Source of the DNA: a virus
DNA: 36,213 nucleotides
Virus record (IMG/VR): IMGVR_UViG_3300048550_000505
Coordinates: 1 to 36,213 of that record
Reading direction: 5' to 3' (one strand)
This document shows positions 10,301 to 17,740 of this stretch, one piece after another. Numbering within the stretch: the stretch's first letter is position 1; each line of letters starts with the position of its first letter. The notes under the pieces are model-generated. The model saw only the letters and a list, made by a program, of their open reading frames with translations, was not told the DNA's origin and searched no databases. Position numbers and translations under genes: made by a program.

Positions 10301-10796
10301 GTCCGGCATATGCGCTTGGATCGCCTGCTAGCTTCCTGCGTCGTCTAGCTATAGATTTAGCTACCGGATCGCGACCAGCACCAAAATTGCTTGCTTCTCT
10401 ACTTGCCCTAGACAGTTCTATATTTGCTTCAACCTGATCACGAATAGCCTTTGCTGCAGCGCCTCTGCTATCAACCTCTTCTCTAAGCTGTCGGCTAGTA
10501 AGTTTACTTACTTCATTGAAACTAACCTGAGCAGTTACAACTTCTTTTATAGCGTTCGCATACAGACCTGTCGCTTTTCCCGCAGAATCAAGCTCAATTT
10601 GTACTTGGTCTAACTCTCTTTTGGCTAAAGATAAAGCGTCAGTGTACTGACTTACACTTTGTACAGCGACTCTGTCAAATAATGGTTTTTTATTGTTTTC
10701 GTCTATTAACGTTGCTAAATTTTTTAATCTGTTTTGCAAGTCTTTTAAACGCGCTGCACCCCTTATGCCAATTTCAATCTCAGCTCTATAGGCCAC
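7380..10796 (-). CDS. H: Tape measure protein
   Basis: At 1138 residues this is the longest gene and sits where a tape measure belongs, after the gpG/gpT pair. It has long coiled-coil helices (residues about 1-380 and 590-940, rich in Ala, Lys, Glu, Gln), a hydrophobic glycine-rich stretch at about 387-432 (GGIGGFAGGMIGG) that may insert in a membrane during injection, and a C-terminal GPELFVPNTSGNIVPN motif common in lambda gpH-type proteins. Its length would set the tail length; at about 1.5 angstrom per residue that suggests roughly 170 nm. It starts at GTG; no better ATG lies nearby. Confidence 0.9.
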   Translation of the reverse strand: MAYRAEIEIGIRGAARLKDLQNRLKNLATLIDENNKKPLFDRVAVQSVSQYTDALSLAKRELDQVQIELDSAGKATGLYANAIKEVVTAQVSFNEVSKLTSRQLREEVDSRGAAAKAIRDQVEANIELSRASREASNFGAGRDPVAKSIARRRRKLAGDPSAYAGPIGPALSGLQGQSSPVAERLSRQLRDQAKLKASLLALDEKSVAAARERLNLSTQLKEELNDIKVAAKIGPREPEGFSKAAGQRKVDDSVRRQQIMKEGAEFAAQQEANRKATIESYNKVAQFAKKNEATVFGIRAKNIRRSLDLEFDKIAKQAAAEGKAADKLIAKRISDNRKAEADFDKRLDREIKAKIKAANDVKRAEKRIANEDSGRTAASKKRRNDAISSGLIGGAFPLLFGQGGGAAIGGGIGGFAGGMIGGQMGFALSLVGTQFGAFADQIVAGSATLGQALNPLTADIEALADAAGFAGTETGAALQAIEQLGTQQQALEAATALLAATVGNEGVDALNSFGAETADLGNEFARAMTQMQSAAARFFAGIPGFIANALKAGNDLQAGLNLDTPEARELQERRNELTGVDTVGAAGGMGGLSAKDMKELVAINKRLTELGQERTAEAQRQAKLTAEELQHKTLLQQLGVKDSKLQEIEAKLAGTKADYTNENFVNLTRQAIIREADLKREKALETVGRDENGNIKDRAALLIKNGQITQASISQQADLTLKVNKALESRDKKLARETSRTDKQTEQSRALTSSLERQLAQSKVAGTEQAKKLAIEQKYEQTLERIAKLKDQSEAPEQRKLANQIKTNAEAKLAFDQEQKRAKALRDAVAPLKQIQESQAANLASSKEYNRLIMEGVLPAEAKRIVEYNKQAAALILQKNELIEIEKAKLLSLDIDSEQAKALRQRIDDLKEERGLIESKAAEGPGKGKTPEERIKDQIAVIQGGLNDLLDPTNQIIELSTQIGDAFSESFKGIIDGSMSAREALANLFQRTADHFLDMATQIIAAQLKMQLLNIGLSFFGGGGYPLVPSAAPKTGDAAMSTLTNFLSGRANGGPVSGSTPYMVGEKGPELFVPNTSGNIVPNNKLGGGGSTNVVVNVDAKDSSASGDTGTGKELGRLIGAAVQAELVKQQRPGGLLS

Positions 10797-10826
10797 GACG
10801 GTTTCAGCGCACTGCGATGCCTAAGT

Positions 10827-11018
10827 TTAACGCCTACGCCGCGCCTTATCCATTTCTTTCTTCTGCTCTGCATTGATCACGCCAAAATAGGCGCTCCAAC
10901 CAAGCAACTCCTCTTGCGTCATTGTGGTGCGAACTTCAGACAAGCTCATGCCAAGCTCTTTGGCAACACCAAATTGCAGCATGAGCCAGTTGTCCTTCTG
11001 AAGCTCGGCTTCTAGGCT
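10827..11018 (-). CDS. gpT-like extension, made by -1 frameshift from gpG
   Basis: Downstream of the gpG gene a 63-codon frame, open back into the slippery site, encodes SLEAELQKDNWLMLQFGVA, then ELGMSLSEVRTTMTQEELLG and WSAYFGVINAEQKKEMDKAR, ending in four arginines. The segment is typical of gpT domains of gpGT tail-assembly chaperones, which contact the tail tube protein. It has no good start of its own. A -1 shift at the CCCAAAA heptamer (11018-11024) joins it to gpG residue 111, giving a 174-residue fusion. In lambda and many other phages the gpG:gpGT ratio matters for tail assembly. It lies 30 bases before the tape measure gene. Confidence 0.8.
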   Translation of the reverse strand, partial: SLEAELQKDNWLMLQFGVAKELGMSLSEVRTTMTQEELLGWSAYFGVINAEQKKEMDKARRRR

Positions 11019-11350
11019 TTTGGGTCGATGGCCTCTTCTTCGTCATCAGTCAAAATTGCCAGCATCAAGGATTGCAAATCCTTATCCTTTACTTCGTTCT
11101 TAAGTACATCGACTTCACCAGCCAAGAACAAGGATTCACCCATCTCGTCCTTAGCCTTGGTGATCAGCAGCTGCAAAGCAAACGCATTGGCGTCATCCGA
11201 TCCAGCACGTTTTTGAGCACGCTCACGCTCTGCCATCGTCAAAGGCTTTACCCACATCTCAAACTCAGTCTTATCTGAGAGAGTAACTACTCTTTTTGTT
11301 GCCTCTAAATTTGCGGCTTTCTTAAGACGATCAATGGCGCGTAATGCCAT
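11012..11350 (-). CDS. G: Tail assembly chaperone, gpG-like
   Basis: The 112-residue acidic protein (MALRAIDRLKKAANLEATK at the start; ILTDDEEEAIDPKA at the end) has the size and position of gpG, between the tail tube and tape measure genes. The family binds the tape measure during assembly and is absent from the mature tail. The fusion partner is made by frameshift at the end of the gene. It follows a minus-strand terminator, so expression depends on read-through or a local promoter; a TGTGCCAC copy lies at 11365-11372, between terminator and start. Confidence 0.8.
   Translation of the reverse strand: MALRAIDRLKKAANLEATKRVVTLSDKTEFEMWVKPLTMAERERAQKRAGSDDANAFALQLLITKAKDEMGESLFLAGEVDVLKNEVKDKDLQSLMLAILTDDEEEAIDPKA
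11018..11024 (-). other. Programmed -1 ribosomal frameshift site CCCAAAA
   Basis: On the minus strand the zero frame reads GAC CCA AAA GCC TAG, giving a perfect X XXY YYZ heptamer, C CCA AAA, two codons before the gpG stop. A purine-rich GAAGAAGAGG lies about 10 bases upstream and could act as an internal Shine-Dalgarno stimulator. The position, just before the end of the gene upstream of the tape measure, is where many tailed phages shift. Confidence 0.75.
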
Positions 11351-11384
11351 GAGTTAAAACTGATTGTGCCACTACACTAGCATT

Positions 11385-11413
11385 AAAAAAACCCCTAACA
11401 ATGTCAGGGGTTT
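11385..11413 (-). terminator. Rho-independent terminator after the tail tube gene
   Basis: On the minus strand AAACCCCT (11413-11406) pairs with AGGGGTTT (11396-11389) around a 9-base loop, followed directly by a run of T. It lies 20 bases after the tail tube gene. It would lower expression of the chaperone and tape measure genes relative to the abundant tube protein. Confidence 0.75.
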
Positions 11414-11432
11414 GTTTATCGTCAATCGACTA

Positions 11433-12173
11433 TCAGCTCTTAGCGAAGTCGAATGTAGGAGCTACCGTTGGGCGGAAGTTAATAGAAATCGCCTGAGCAT
11501 CGTCTGGCGTTACTGAGAAACTTGCAGAAGTCAGCACTGCTTCCATCGAAATGGAACGGCTAGCTGCTTCGTCTGGCGTACCAGCTGACACAACTGCGTC
11601 CATATACAACTTGAAGGTTGCACCAGCTTGATTGCGCTGGGTAACGTCTTCAATCAAACGAGCCGAAATACCGGTGTCGTCATCAGTGAAGTAAACCTCA
11701 GCTGAACCTGTGCCATCCGCAAAACCAGAGATAAAGGTTCGGAATGGTGCGCTTTGACCCAAAGTGCCACCGATGCTTGTCACATCGATTTCATCTCGGG
11801 TTACCTCAAAGTTCCAAGAGCGGACGTTTGCCACTGATTGAAACTCGGTGTAATTAATGCCGAAAGCACTGGTGCCATCAGTCCCGTCGTCTGACAAAGC
11901 AAGCTCACTACCACCTGCCGTGGCAGCGAATGTGGCTGCTCCGGTAGAAGCCGTGTAGGTCAAGACGAAGACGGGAGTTCCTGCAGCCAAGCCGCCGGGG
12001 AGAGTGCCCCCGCCAGCAGTAAACGAAACTTTGTCGTTTACTTTGAAATTGAGGAACGTTCCAACGTTGATGGAATTGCTCGCGTTGGTGACATCTGCAG
12101 CCTTAAAGGTTCCAGATGTGCCAGCTGGCTTGTAATAAAGGGCTCCAGAGGTGCCCGAAAGGACGGTAGCCAT
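11433..12173 (-). CDS. V: Major tail (tube) protein
   Basis: The 246-residue protein starts MATVLSGTSGALYYKPAGTS and contains NVRSWNFEVTRDEIDVTSI and RTFISGFADGTGSAEVYF, features of gpV-like and TP901-like tube subunits (the EVTRDEIDVT strand is typical). The C-terminal part (SISMEAVLTSASFSV) completes the beta barrel. It probably forms the hexameric rings of the non-contractile tube. It has its own 74-base upstream gap with a promoter-like element and a strong terminator downstream, fitting high expression. An insertion of about 50 residues near 40-95 (VNDKVSFTAGGGTLPGG) looks like an extra surface loop domain. Confidence 0.88.
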   Translation of the reverse strand: MATVLSGTSGALYYKPAGTSGTFKAADVTNASNSINVGTFLNFKVNDKVSFTAGGGTLPGGLAAGTPVFVLTYTASTGAATFAATAGGSELALSDDGTDGTSAFGINYTEFQSVANVRSWNFEVTRDEIDVTSIGGTLGQSAPFRTFISGFADGTGSAEVYFTDDDTGISARLIEDVTQRNQAGATFKLYMDAVVSAGTPDEAASRSISMEAVLTSASFSVTPDDAQAISINFRPTVAPTFDFAKS

Positions 12174-12214
12174 TCGTGGTACTGAGAATGGTGGACTTAC
12201 GGGCGAAACCCGGA

Positions 12215-12236
12215 CTCATACAGCTTAGCGTGTCAA
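12215..12236 (-). promoter_or_regulatory. Weak promoter-like element before the tail tube gene
   Basis: In the 74-base gap the minus strand has TTGACA (12236-12231) and, after an unusually short 10-base spacer, TGTATGAG with TATGAG at 12220-12215. The spacing is wrong for a normal sigma-70 promoter, but an extended -10 reading is possible. The gap itself, within an otherwise tightly packed operon, suggests regulation. Confidence 0.25.
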
Positions 12237-12247
12237 CAGTGAAAGTT

Positions 12248-12679
12248 CTAATCCTGCTCTTCTGCAACGAAAGACGTTGTTATACGTCCCATCATGTGAG
12301 GACTGGATTCGGTTGCTGAAAACGTTGGCCCGTTTATCGCACCAGGGCGCAAATATACCCCTGAACCGTCCCGTGTTGAAGCAGGTAACGCTAAAAGCGT
12401 TGTGATTGCAGTGTCTAAAAGCGTTTGGTTTCTTGCAGGGCCTTGGCCTTTTTCGCTGTAAACACGGATGACAACAGTGCCTCGCGGATAATCAAGATTG
12501 CCCGTAATCGTCACTTCTGTTGTTAACCCAAAAGCAATATTTATTCGGACGTACTCTGTCGTCGTGTTTGCTGGGGCAGCAGTGATGTTGTCAAAAAAGA
12601 CTGGTACTGCTGGTGAAAGATTGTTGAAAGCCGTCAAAAGAGGACTTTCAACAGCAGCTCGAATGGCTTGGTAGTTCAT
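12248..12679 (-). CDS. Tail terminator protein (gpU-like)
   Basis: The 143-residue protein (MNYQAIRAAVESPLLTAFNN, then VPVFFDN and YVRINIAFG) has the size and strand pattern of the DUF4128/gpU-type tail terminators that cap the tube and join it to the head. Its ATG overlaps the stop of the neck protein gene (ATGA). It lies between the neck protein and the tail tube gene, the usual place. Identification rests on position and general fold pattern, so the family name is moderately sure. Confidence 0.65.
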   Translation of the reverse strand: MNYQAIRAAVESPLLTAFNNLSPAVPVFFDNITAAPANTTTEYVRINIAFGLTTEVTITGNLDYPRGTVVIRVYSEKGQGPARNQTLLDTAITTLLALPASTRDGSGVYLRPGAINGPTFSATESSPHMMGRITTSFVAEEQD

Positions 12680-13311
12680 AACTCAGTAAACAGATCATCC
12701 ATTTCAATTGCAACCGCACGATCTAATCCACCCCCTTCAACATACATCGCAAACCAGTCAAGATCAGCAGTTGCACTGGACTCACGGTCTTCTGGACCAC
12801 CACCAACTTCACCGCGATATGAAGGAAGTTGCATTGCAGTACCTGTTTTTACTCCTGTTTCAGCGTTAAAGCTGCTTTCTGTCCTGGGACGACCGCCGTC
12901 ACCTTCACGAAACTTCCTTTGACCTAAAGCTGTAGTTGGCTCTTCAGTTGGGCGGAAGAATCCGCTTTCTATAACGTCAGTCGCTTCAGCTGCATACTCA
13001 GAAAAATTTGAAATTGTTGTTACCGCTCTGTCTTTAATTGGCAGAGAACCTCGAAGGTTTTGGCGGCCTGTTAACACGCCAACAGGAAGTTTGATAGGTC
13101 TTGGCTCTCCAGGCTGACCATCACCTTTGTACATACGGCCATCAGGTGTTTCGATTTGATATGAATTTGAGAATTTACCTGTCCAGCTTGGTCCTTCTTG
13201 CTGCAACTCTCTAATAGTTCTTTGTGCCGCCCTTGATGGGCCAGACAACACCAAAGAAGATCCAAGTCGATCTAAGTTTTCAATCAACTTTATAAATTGA
13301 TTTTTTGCCAT
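12676..13311 (-). CDS. Neck / tail completion protein (HK97 gp10-like position)
   Basis: The 211-residue protein starts MAKNQFIKLIENLDRLGSSL and has PSWTGKFSNSYQI, a motif like those of HK97 gp10-type tail completion proteins that bridge head and tail. The middle (about residues 110-185) is polar and poorly conserved in type, and makes it longer than HK97 gp10. It overlaps its upstream neighbour as TAATG and its downstream neighbour as ATGA. No enzyme motif was seen. The call comes mainly from its place between head closure and tail terminator. Confidence 0.55.
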   Translation of the reverse strand: MAKNQFIKLIENLDRLGSSLVLSGPSRAAQRTIRELQQEGPSWTGKFSNSYQIETPDGRMYKGDGQPGEPRPIKLPVGVLTGRQNLRGSLPIKDRAVTTISNFSEYAAEATDVIESGFFRPTEEPTTALGQRKFREGDGGRPRTESSFNAETGVKTGTAMQLPSYRGEVGGGPEDRESSATADLDWFAMYVEGGGLDRAVAIEMDDLFTEL

Positions 13312-13688
13312 TACTGGGGCCTCGCAACAATTGTGTGGAGCAAGGGATCTTCACCCCGAAGACTCAACACATTTAAAATCTTCGCTTCTCTTGTCACACC
13401 AGCTTGTGAATACTGGATACGGTCGGCTTCAGTTGGATAGTAAGAACCCAACTCGTCACCACCAATAATCACCTTGATGTCAGTTGTTTGGTAAAGCCCT
13501 TCGCTTTCTCTTGCTGAAACATTAGAAATCAAACCCTTCAACACAACTGATGTATCCGCACCAGTCACAGCACCTGTTGCTGGGTCGTAAGTGCGTGGCG
13601 TTGTCGTTTTAACAAGCGTGATGTCTTGGCCCCATTCGTCTAGTAGATCTTTAGGGATTGACTTAAAAGTGCTGTCTACAAGTGACAT
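13311..13688 (-). CDS. Head closure (stopper) protein
   Basis: A 125-residue protein (WGQDITLVKTTTPRTYDP, then LGSYYPTEADRIQYSQAGV and ILNVLSLRGEDPLLHTIVARP) with the strand-rich pattern of SPP1 gp16 / HK97 gp7-type stoppers, which close the portal channel after packaging. The ending, on a strand about adjusting units and location, is common in this family. It starts one base after the adaptor gene stops and shares TAATG with the next gene. Confidence 0.65.
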   Translation of the reverse strand: MSLVDSTFKSIPKDLLDEWGQDITLVKTTTPRTYDPATGAVTGADTSVVLKGLISNVSARESEGLYQTTDIKVIIGGDELGSYYPTEADRIQYSQAGVTREAKILNVLSLRGEDPLLHTIVARPQ

Positions 13689-13689
13689 T

Positions 13690-14220
13690 TCAACCCCTCA
13701 CCATACGAACTTGATAAGAGCCAGAACCTCCAAGACAATAAGCACCAAGATAAGACTGCAGCCAAGGGTAAACGTCGAATACGTTATTGACAGTTCCAGT
13801 AGCTTGACTAGCAGTGTTGTACTTGACCTTAAGGTCTCCGAGTTCGACTTCTTCGTATAACCCCTTATCGCCGGTATTCCCTGTAATCGCGTCCGTGTCA
13901 TTAGCCAGCTCAAACGCTAGTAGATATGTAGCTTTTTTAATTGCGTTTGGGATCGCGGAACAGGTCAGTTCTACGCGATCGACATGATAATTATTGCGGG
14001 GCCAACTTAAGGCTTGGCTTGAATCGCAACGATCACCATAGAAATTCAATGTATCGATCCAGCTTGTAGCTGAGATCAAAGCGCGGTTTTTGCTGTCGTC
14101 TTGTTTGTTGTCCCACTGCGTTGAGCTTGGAACGGTTTCAAAATACGCGTCTGCTTCTGCCAACGTCACAAAGCTGTTGGCTGTTGCGCTTTTAAGTGTG
14201 GCGTTGATCGTGGCAGCCAT
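13690..14220 (-). CDS. Head-tail adaptor, DnaT-like family
   Basis: From the ATG at 14220 the product has 176 residues. NSFVTLAEADAYFE and ALISATSWIDTLNFYGDRC followed by ALSWPR are the family marks of phage connector proteins often labelled DnaT-like ssDNA-binding. In position it is the adaptor that sits under the portal (HK97 gp6 / SPP1 gp15 role). A GTG at 14244 would add eight residues but lies inside a hairpin, so the ATG is preferred. The DnaT label probably reflects family naming and not replication. Confidence 0.7.
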   Translation of the reverse strand: MAATINATLKSATANSFVTLAEADAYFETVPSSTQWDNKQDDSKNRALISATSWIDTLNFYGDRCDSSQALSWPRNNYHVDRVELTCSAIPNAIKKATYLLAFELANDTDAITGNTGDKGLYEEVELGDLKVKYNTASQATGTVNNVFDVYPWLQSYLGAYCLGGSGSYQVRMVRG

Positions 14221-14236
14221 AAGGCAATAATAAGGT

Positions 14237-14258
14237 GGCCCCACCTAATGGTAGGGCC
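14237..14258 (-). terminator. Strong hairpin after the major capsid gene (terminator or mRNA stabiliser)
   Basis: GGCCCTACC pairs with GGTGGGGCC on the minus strand (9 pairs, one T-G) around loop ATTA. Only a weak T-rich tail follows, so partial termination or 3' end protection of the capsid message is as likely as full termination. Confidence 0.5.
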
Positions 14259-14274
14259 TTTGCTCTGATCAAGA

Positions 14275-15354
14275 TCAGATGGTTGTGGTATCCAACGGAG
14301 AGTTGACGGTCAACTGAACCATAGGGATCAGATCAACGTCATAAGTGGCGGCCCACTTGTTAGCGGTAGCCAGGTTGGCGTTGGTGGGGTTGTCACCAGC
14401 GTCAGACCACTTAGTACCCATTACGTGATAGGTGCTGTGATAATCCACAGAAAGCACGTCTTGCTTCGAGAGGACGTTGCGATCAGCTTCAATGCGAAGC
14501 TCTTGCTGCACACCCTCAAGGATGGTGCCGCCTTTGGTCAGGTAGCAATAGAACTCACGCTGATGACCACCAGTGCCAGGAGCAACGGTGTTCACTGCGC
14601 TGTCGGTAACGACTCGCATTCCTGCGAACTCACCAACTTCGCGAGCGCCAATGCCTACGCCACCACCACCCCAGGTCACTGCGCCAGAAGCGGCTAGTGC
14701 TGAAGTAGAGAAGGTCAGCATTCCTACCTGATACAGGTAGTAAGCAACAGAAGGATGAACAATCAGAGTGTCCAGCTCTTCGCCGCGCTCTCCAAGCTTG
14801 GAGCGTGCTTCAGCAACCATGGATGCACTGAGGAAGTTAGCCTCAGCACCACCAGATGCTGCTGCAACAGCTTTATCCAAAGCGTTAGCAGAAAGTGCCG
14901 TGCCAAACAATCCAGCAAGCTGTGAGAACAGACGTGCGCTGTTCAGCTTGTTGATTGCATCAGCCAGCTGATTGCGGATGTGAAGCATTGGATCTTCACC
15001 AGCAGCCAAAACTGCAATGTCATCCACGGCATACGCGAAACCGCGATGGCAGATGGTTGCAATCTGGGTGCCAGTCCCAATCTTTTGTGGCGTCAGGTAG
15101 CCAGCAGTGCTGGTGCCCCAAGTTGCTGTGCCATCCATGATCTCCTCTGTTGGAGATACAGGATTGAACTCAGGAACTTGAATGCGGGTACCGCCTGAGC
15201 GGGAATCAAGCAATGAATTGCGGGTAACGGCGCCAGACTTGATAAACAAGCTGCGCTCTTTGATGGCCTCAGACACATAGGTGCTGAGATTATTCCTTTT
15301 TACGATGTCCGCGAGTAGGACACCGCCGGAATAATTCTGAAATGGAGCAGCCAT
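14275..15354 (-). CDS. Major capsid protein
   Basis: The 359-residue protein begins MAAPFQNYSGGVLLADIVKR and has IQVPEFNPVSPTEEIMDGTA, GFAYAVDDIAVLAAGEDPM, then DTLIVHPSVAYYLYQ, the strand and spine-helix pattern of HK97-fold coat proteins that use a separate scaffold gene and no protease. The next gene upstream is a coiled-coil scaffold, and no prohead protease was found. It is flanked by hairpins on both sides in the transcript (15385-15420 and 14237-14258), which suggests a protected, abundant message. The start ATG is unambiguous though no Shine-Dalgarno site is visible. Confidence 0.88.
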   Translation of the reverse strand: MAAPFQNYSGGVLLADIVKRNNLSTYVSEAIKERSLFIKSGAVTRNSLLDSRSGGTRIQVPEFNPVSPTEEIMDGTATWGTSTAGYLTPQKIGTGTQIATICHRGFAYAVDDIAVLAAGEDPMLHIRNQLADAINKLNSARLFSQLAGLFGTALSANALDKAVAAASGGAEANFLSASMVAEARSKLGERGEELDTLIVHPSVAYYLYQVGMLTFSTSALAASGAVTWGGGGVGIGAREVGEFAGMRVVTDSAVNTVAPGTGGHQREFYCYLTKGGTILEGVQQELRIEADRNVLSKQDVLSVDYHSTYHVMGTKWSDAGDNPTNANLATANKWAATYDVDLIPMVQLTVNSPLDTTTI

Positions 15355-15384
15355 TTCTTATTTAGGGATAATGTTTGCGGTGGA

Positions 15385-15420
15385 TCAAGTCACAGACTTG
15401 AGATGGTGTCCCACAGGGAC
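15385..15420 (-). promoter_or_regulatory. Two tandem hairpins in the leader of the major capsid gene
   Basis: On the minus strand GTCCC-TGT-GGGAC (15420-15408) is followed six bases later by TCAAGTC-TGT-GACTTGA (15401-15385). Both stems are perfect and both loops are TGT. No T-run follows, so they are unlikely to be terminators; processing or stability of the capsid message is more likely. Confidence 0.5.
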
Positions 15421-16130
15421 TATTTACCGGCCTCTCTCCTGAGCACAGCTGCAAGATCAGGGTCAGTAGCATCCAAAGCCATTTGCTTTGTTAAGTTAAT
15501 ACTACCCTCTAGCCAAGGATTTGCGATGCCTGCGGCACCTGCAGTCCCTGTAGAAGGCTTAGCTCCCATCCCAGCTTGAGTGCTTGGCTTGAAGTGATGT
15601 TCAAAGCCAGAACCAGGATTTTTTAGCTTGGCTAAATAAACACCTAAGTCTTGTTCAACGCCACCGTCAAGAACTTTGACGCTGCCATCTTCAGACTTCT
15701 TAAGACCGTTCTGCACTAATTGCAGCATTTGCTGAGCATTGATTGCTCCAGCCTGACTAATTGCAGACAACGCAGACGTTTGCATCGCTGCAGTTTCGTT
15801 TGAAACCCGAAGCTCTTGCAATTGACGCTCTAGGTCAGCAATTTGTTGTTGCTTGTCTTGAGCAGTTTTGTTGGCCTCTTCCCAAAGGTCTTTCCATTGA
15901 CCCTGGTCTTCGAGCGTTTTTCTACGTTGATCGTCTTGTTTCTTGTAGACATCATCAAGCTTGCCCTTGATGCCTTGGAATTTATCCTCGGCTTCACTGG
16001 CACGATTTTTTAATGCCTGAATTTGTTGCTCGTAAACAGAAACGTCTACAGCAGGAGTTGAAGTCGCAGTCTCAGCCACGGGCTGATCAGGAGTTGCCAC
16101 TGGCGTCTCCTGAATGACTTGTTCTTCCAT
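15420..16130 (-). CDS. Scaffolding protein
   Basis: The 236-residue acidic protein has a long coiled coil (about residues 35-120, from VSVYEQQIQALKNRASEAED through QQIADLERQLQELRV) and a short basic C-terminal end (ATDPDLAAVLRREAGK). It lies directly before the major capsid gene. These are the usual marks of internal scaffolds, where the C-terminus binds the coat protein. No protease domain is present. It starts two bases after a short Lys-rich gene. Confidence 0.75.
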   Translation of the reverse strand: MEEQVIQETPVATPDQPVAETATSTPAVDVSVYEQQIQALKNRASEAEDKFQGIKGKLDDVYKKQDDQRRKTLEDQGQWKDLWEEANKTAQDKQQQIADLERQLQELRVSNETAAMQTSALSAISQAGAINAQQMLQLVQNGLKKSEDGSVKVLDGGVEQDLGVYLAKLKNPGSGFEHHFKPSTQAGMGAKPSTGTAGAAGIANPWLEGSINLTKQMALDATDPDLAAVLRREAGK

Positions 16131-16132
16131 TT

Positions 16133-16246
16133 TTAAGATTTAGTGGACTCTTTTACTTTAGTATCTTTTGCTTTACCTGCTGGTTTTTTGGCAGCGGCAG
16201 TTTCTTTCTTTGCAGGAGGGTTGATCTCCTCAAATCGAAGTCCCAT
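16133..16246 (-). CDS. Small Lys-rich protein between portal and scaffold
   Basis: A 37-codon frame reads MGLRFEEINPPAKKETAAAK, then KPAGKAKDTKVKESTKS. It fills the gap between the portal and scaffold genes and ends two bases before the scaffold ATG. It is low in complexity (Lys, Ala, Thr) and not recognised. It may be a minor head protein, a DNA-associated tail, or only a translated spacer that couples the two genes. Confidence 0.45.
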   Translation of the reverse strand: MGLRFEEINPPAKKETAAAKKPAGKAKDTKVKESTKS

Positions 16247-16268
16247 GAGAACAAAGGCTGTTACGCCC

Positions 16269-17720
16269 CTACTGTACCTCTATCGACTGATCTTGCGACT
16301 CAGCTGATGTAGGCAGGATTTCACCCTGTACCAACATCTCGCGGAACTCTTCGCGATCAATAATGCTGTCTTGGAACAGCTGAGCCATTGCCGTAATGTC
16401 TTGACCGATAAGACGCTGAAGGTCAAAGTCACGGCTGATCTTCACTTCAGGTGGCTCAATACCTAAGTAATTAGCAGCCAGGTTATAAGCCTTCTGCAAG
16501 CCTGACTCCAGGTCCATAGAAACCATCGACAACATTGAATTTGTGTCGATACGGTCTAATCGTCGTGCGTCAGCTGATTCAGCTACGAATTTTTGCTGGC
16601 TAAGCGTACTGATGCCCAACGTCGCCATTTGTTGCTGTAACTCTTGGATCTCCGCAGATTGCGCTTCAAAAGCACTAGCGGCAGGCTCCACGTAATAGAC
16701 CTTGTTTCCCGGCTGTGTCGCCATCGCATAATTCACACTAATCGCCATATCTTTGGTCTGATCGTCCCAGCCCTCAAGCACCAGCATCGGTTGTGATGCG
16801 ATGTGCAAGCTATGAATCAAGTCAGCCTGACGCTGGAAATGAGCAAGATTTAGATGAGCAATGTCTAATAACGGTGGACGACTTGTCATCGTGTCCGTCT
16901 TGTTCGCGTATATGGTGACCAGCGGGACTTGATCAAGTGAATACGGCCCAGACTCAACAAGCTCAAACTCCGCCGTAGCGTCTGATTGGTCAAACGAAGA
17001 GGGGTATGGGAAGTTCCCTTGCATCGATTTCTTTTGCTCTTCTTGCCGATAGACGCGATAACGACCTGGCTCAATGACACGAATCTGGTCATAAACCTTT
17101 TCTCCGAACTCGCCATCAGGGACAACAGCTTTCTCGCCAATACGCACTTGCGTCAGGTTGCCGTAATTCGATTCACGATCTAAACGCCAGCCATACACTT
17201 TGGTTGGATCAACCTCAATCCAATATGGACGACGGTTTAATGCACGTTCTTCTGCAAGGCTTCGGGCTTCTGTTGGAGCGGGAAAATCAACCAACGTATG
17301 GCAATGGCCATAGGTCAGAGCACAAATCACTAGACGACGTGCATACTCATCTAGATCTGAACCACAGCCATCAACATCTTTGTTGAAAACTTCTGTCCAA
17401 TATGGATCGCCAACAATATTAATTGGCTTACGCAAAATTAAGCCTGCTGCCGCTCGAATCAAACGTTGGGTATATGGCGTAAATACAGCACGATTTACAC
17501 GCGCTAGATACGCGGAATAATCTTCGCGGGGCTCTAATGGCAGGAATGCTTCGCTGTTATCACGTAAATACTCAGTGCCAGAAACCACGGCTTTCATAAT
17601 TTCCCAGCCTTTCATCTGGTCAATCACTGCCCGTGTTCGGACAAATGGACTGTCAACACTCCCCATATAGGAGCTGCTGACCAAATGGGTCCGAACGAGC
17701 CCTGGGACGGAGTAAGTCAT
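16269..17720 (-). CDS. Portal protein (DUF4055-like)
   Basis: The 483-residue protein has the portal pattern: VRTRAVIDQMKGWEIMKAVV near the start, YSAYLARVNRAVFTPYTQRL, RLVICALTYGHCHTLVDFP, and a C-terminal RRLDRIDTNSMLSMVSMDL. This set fits portals of the DUF4055 type found in marine phages. The ring of twelve would form the DNA gate and bind the terminase and adaptor. It lies upstream of the scaffold gene and downstream of the basic-protein cluster. Length is normal. The start ATG has no Shine-Dalgarno site. Confidence 0.85.
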   Translation of the reverse strand: MTYSVPGLVRTHLVSSSYMGSVDSPFVRTRAVIDQMKGWEIMKAVVSGTEYLRDNSEAFLPLEPREDYSAYLARVNRAVFTPYTQRLIRAAAGLILRKPINIVGDPYWTEVFNKDVDGCGSDLDEYARRLVICALTYGHCHTLVDFPAPTEARSLAEERALNRRPYWIEVDPTKVYGWRLDRESNYGNLTQVRIGEKAVVPDGEFGEKVYDQIRVIEPGRYRVYRQEEQKKSMQGNFPYPSSFDQSDATAEFELVESGPYSLDQVPLVTIYANKTDTMTSRPPLLDIAHLNLAHFQRQADLIHSLHIASQPMLVLEGWDDQTKDMAISVNYAMATQPGNKVYYVEPAASAFEAQSAEIQELQQQMATLGISTLSQQKFVAESADARRLDRIDTNSMLSMVSMDLESGLQKAYNLAANYLGIEPPEVKISRDFDLQRLIGQDITAMAQLFQDSIIDREEFREMLVQGEILPTSAESQDQSIEVQ

Positions 17721-17740
17721 GTCATTATTTTAACCATTGA

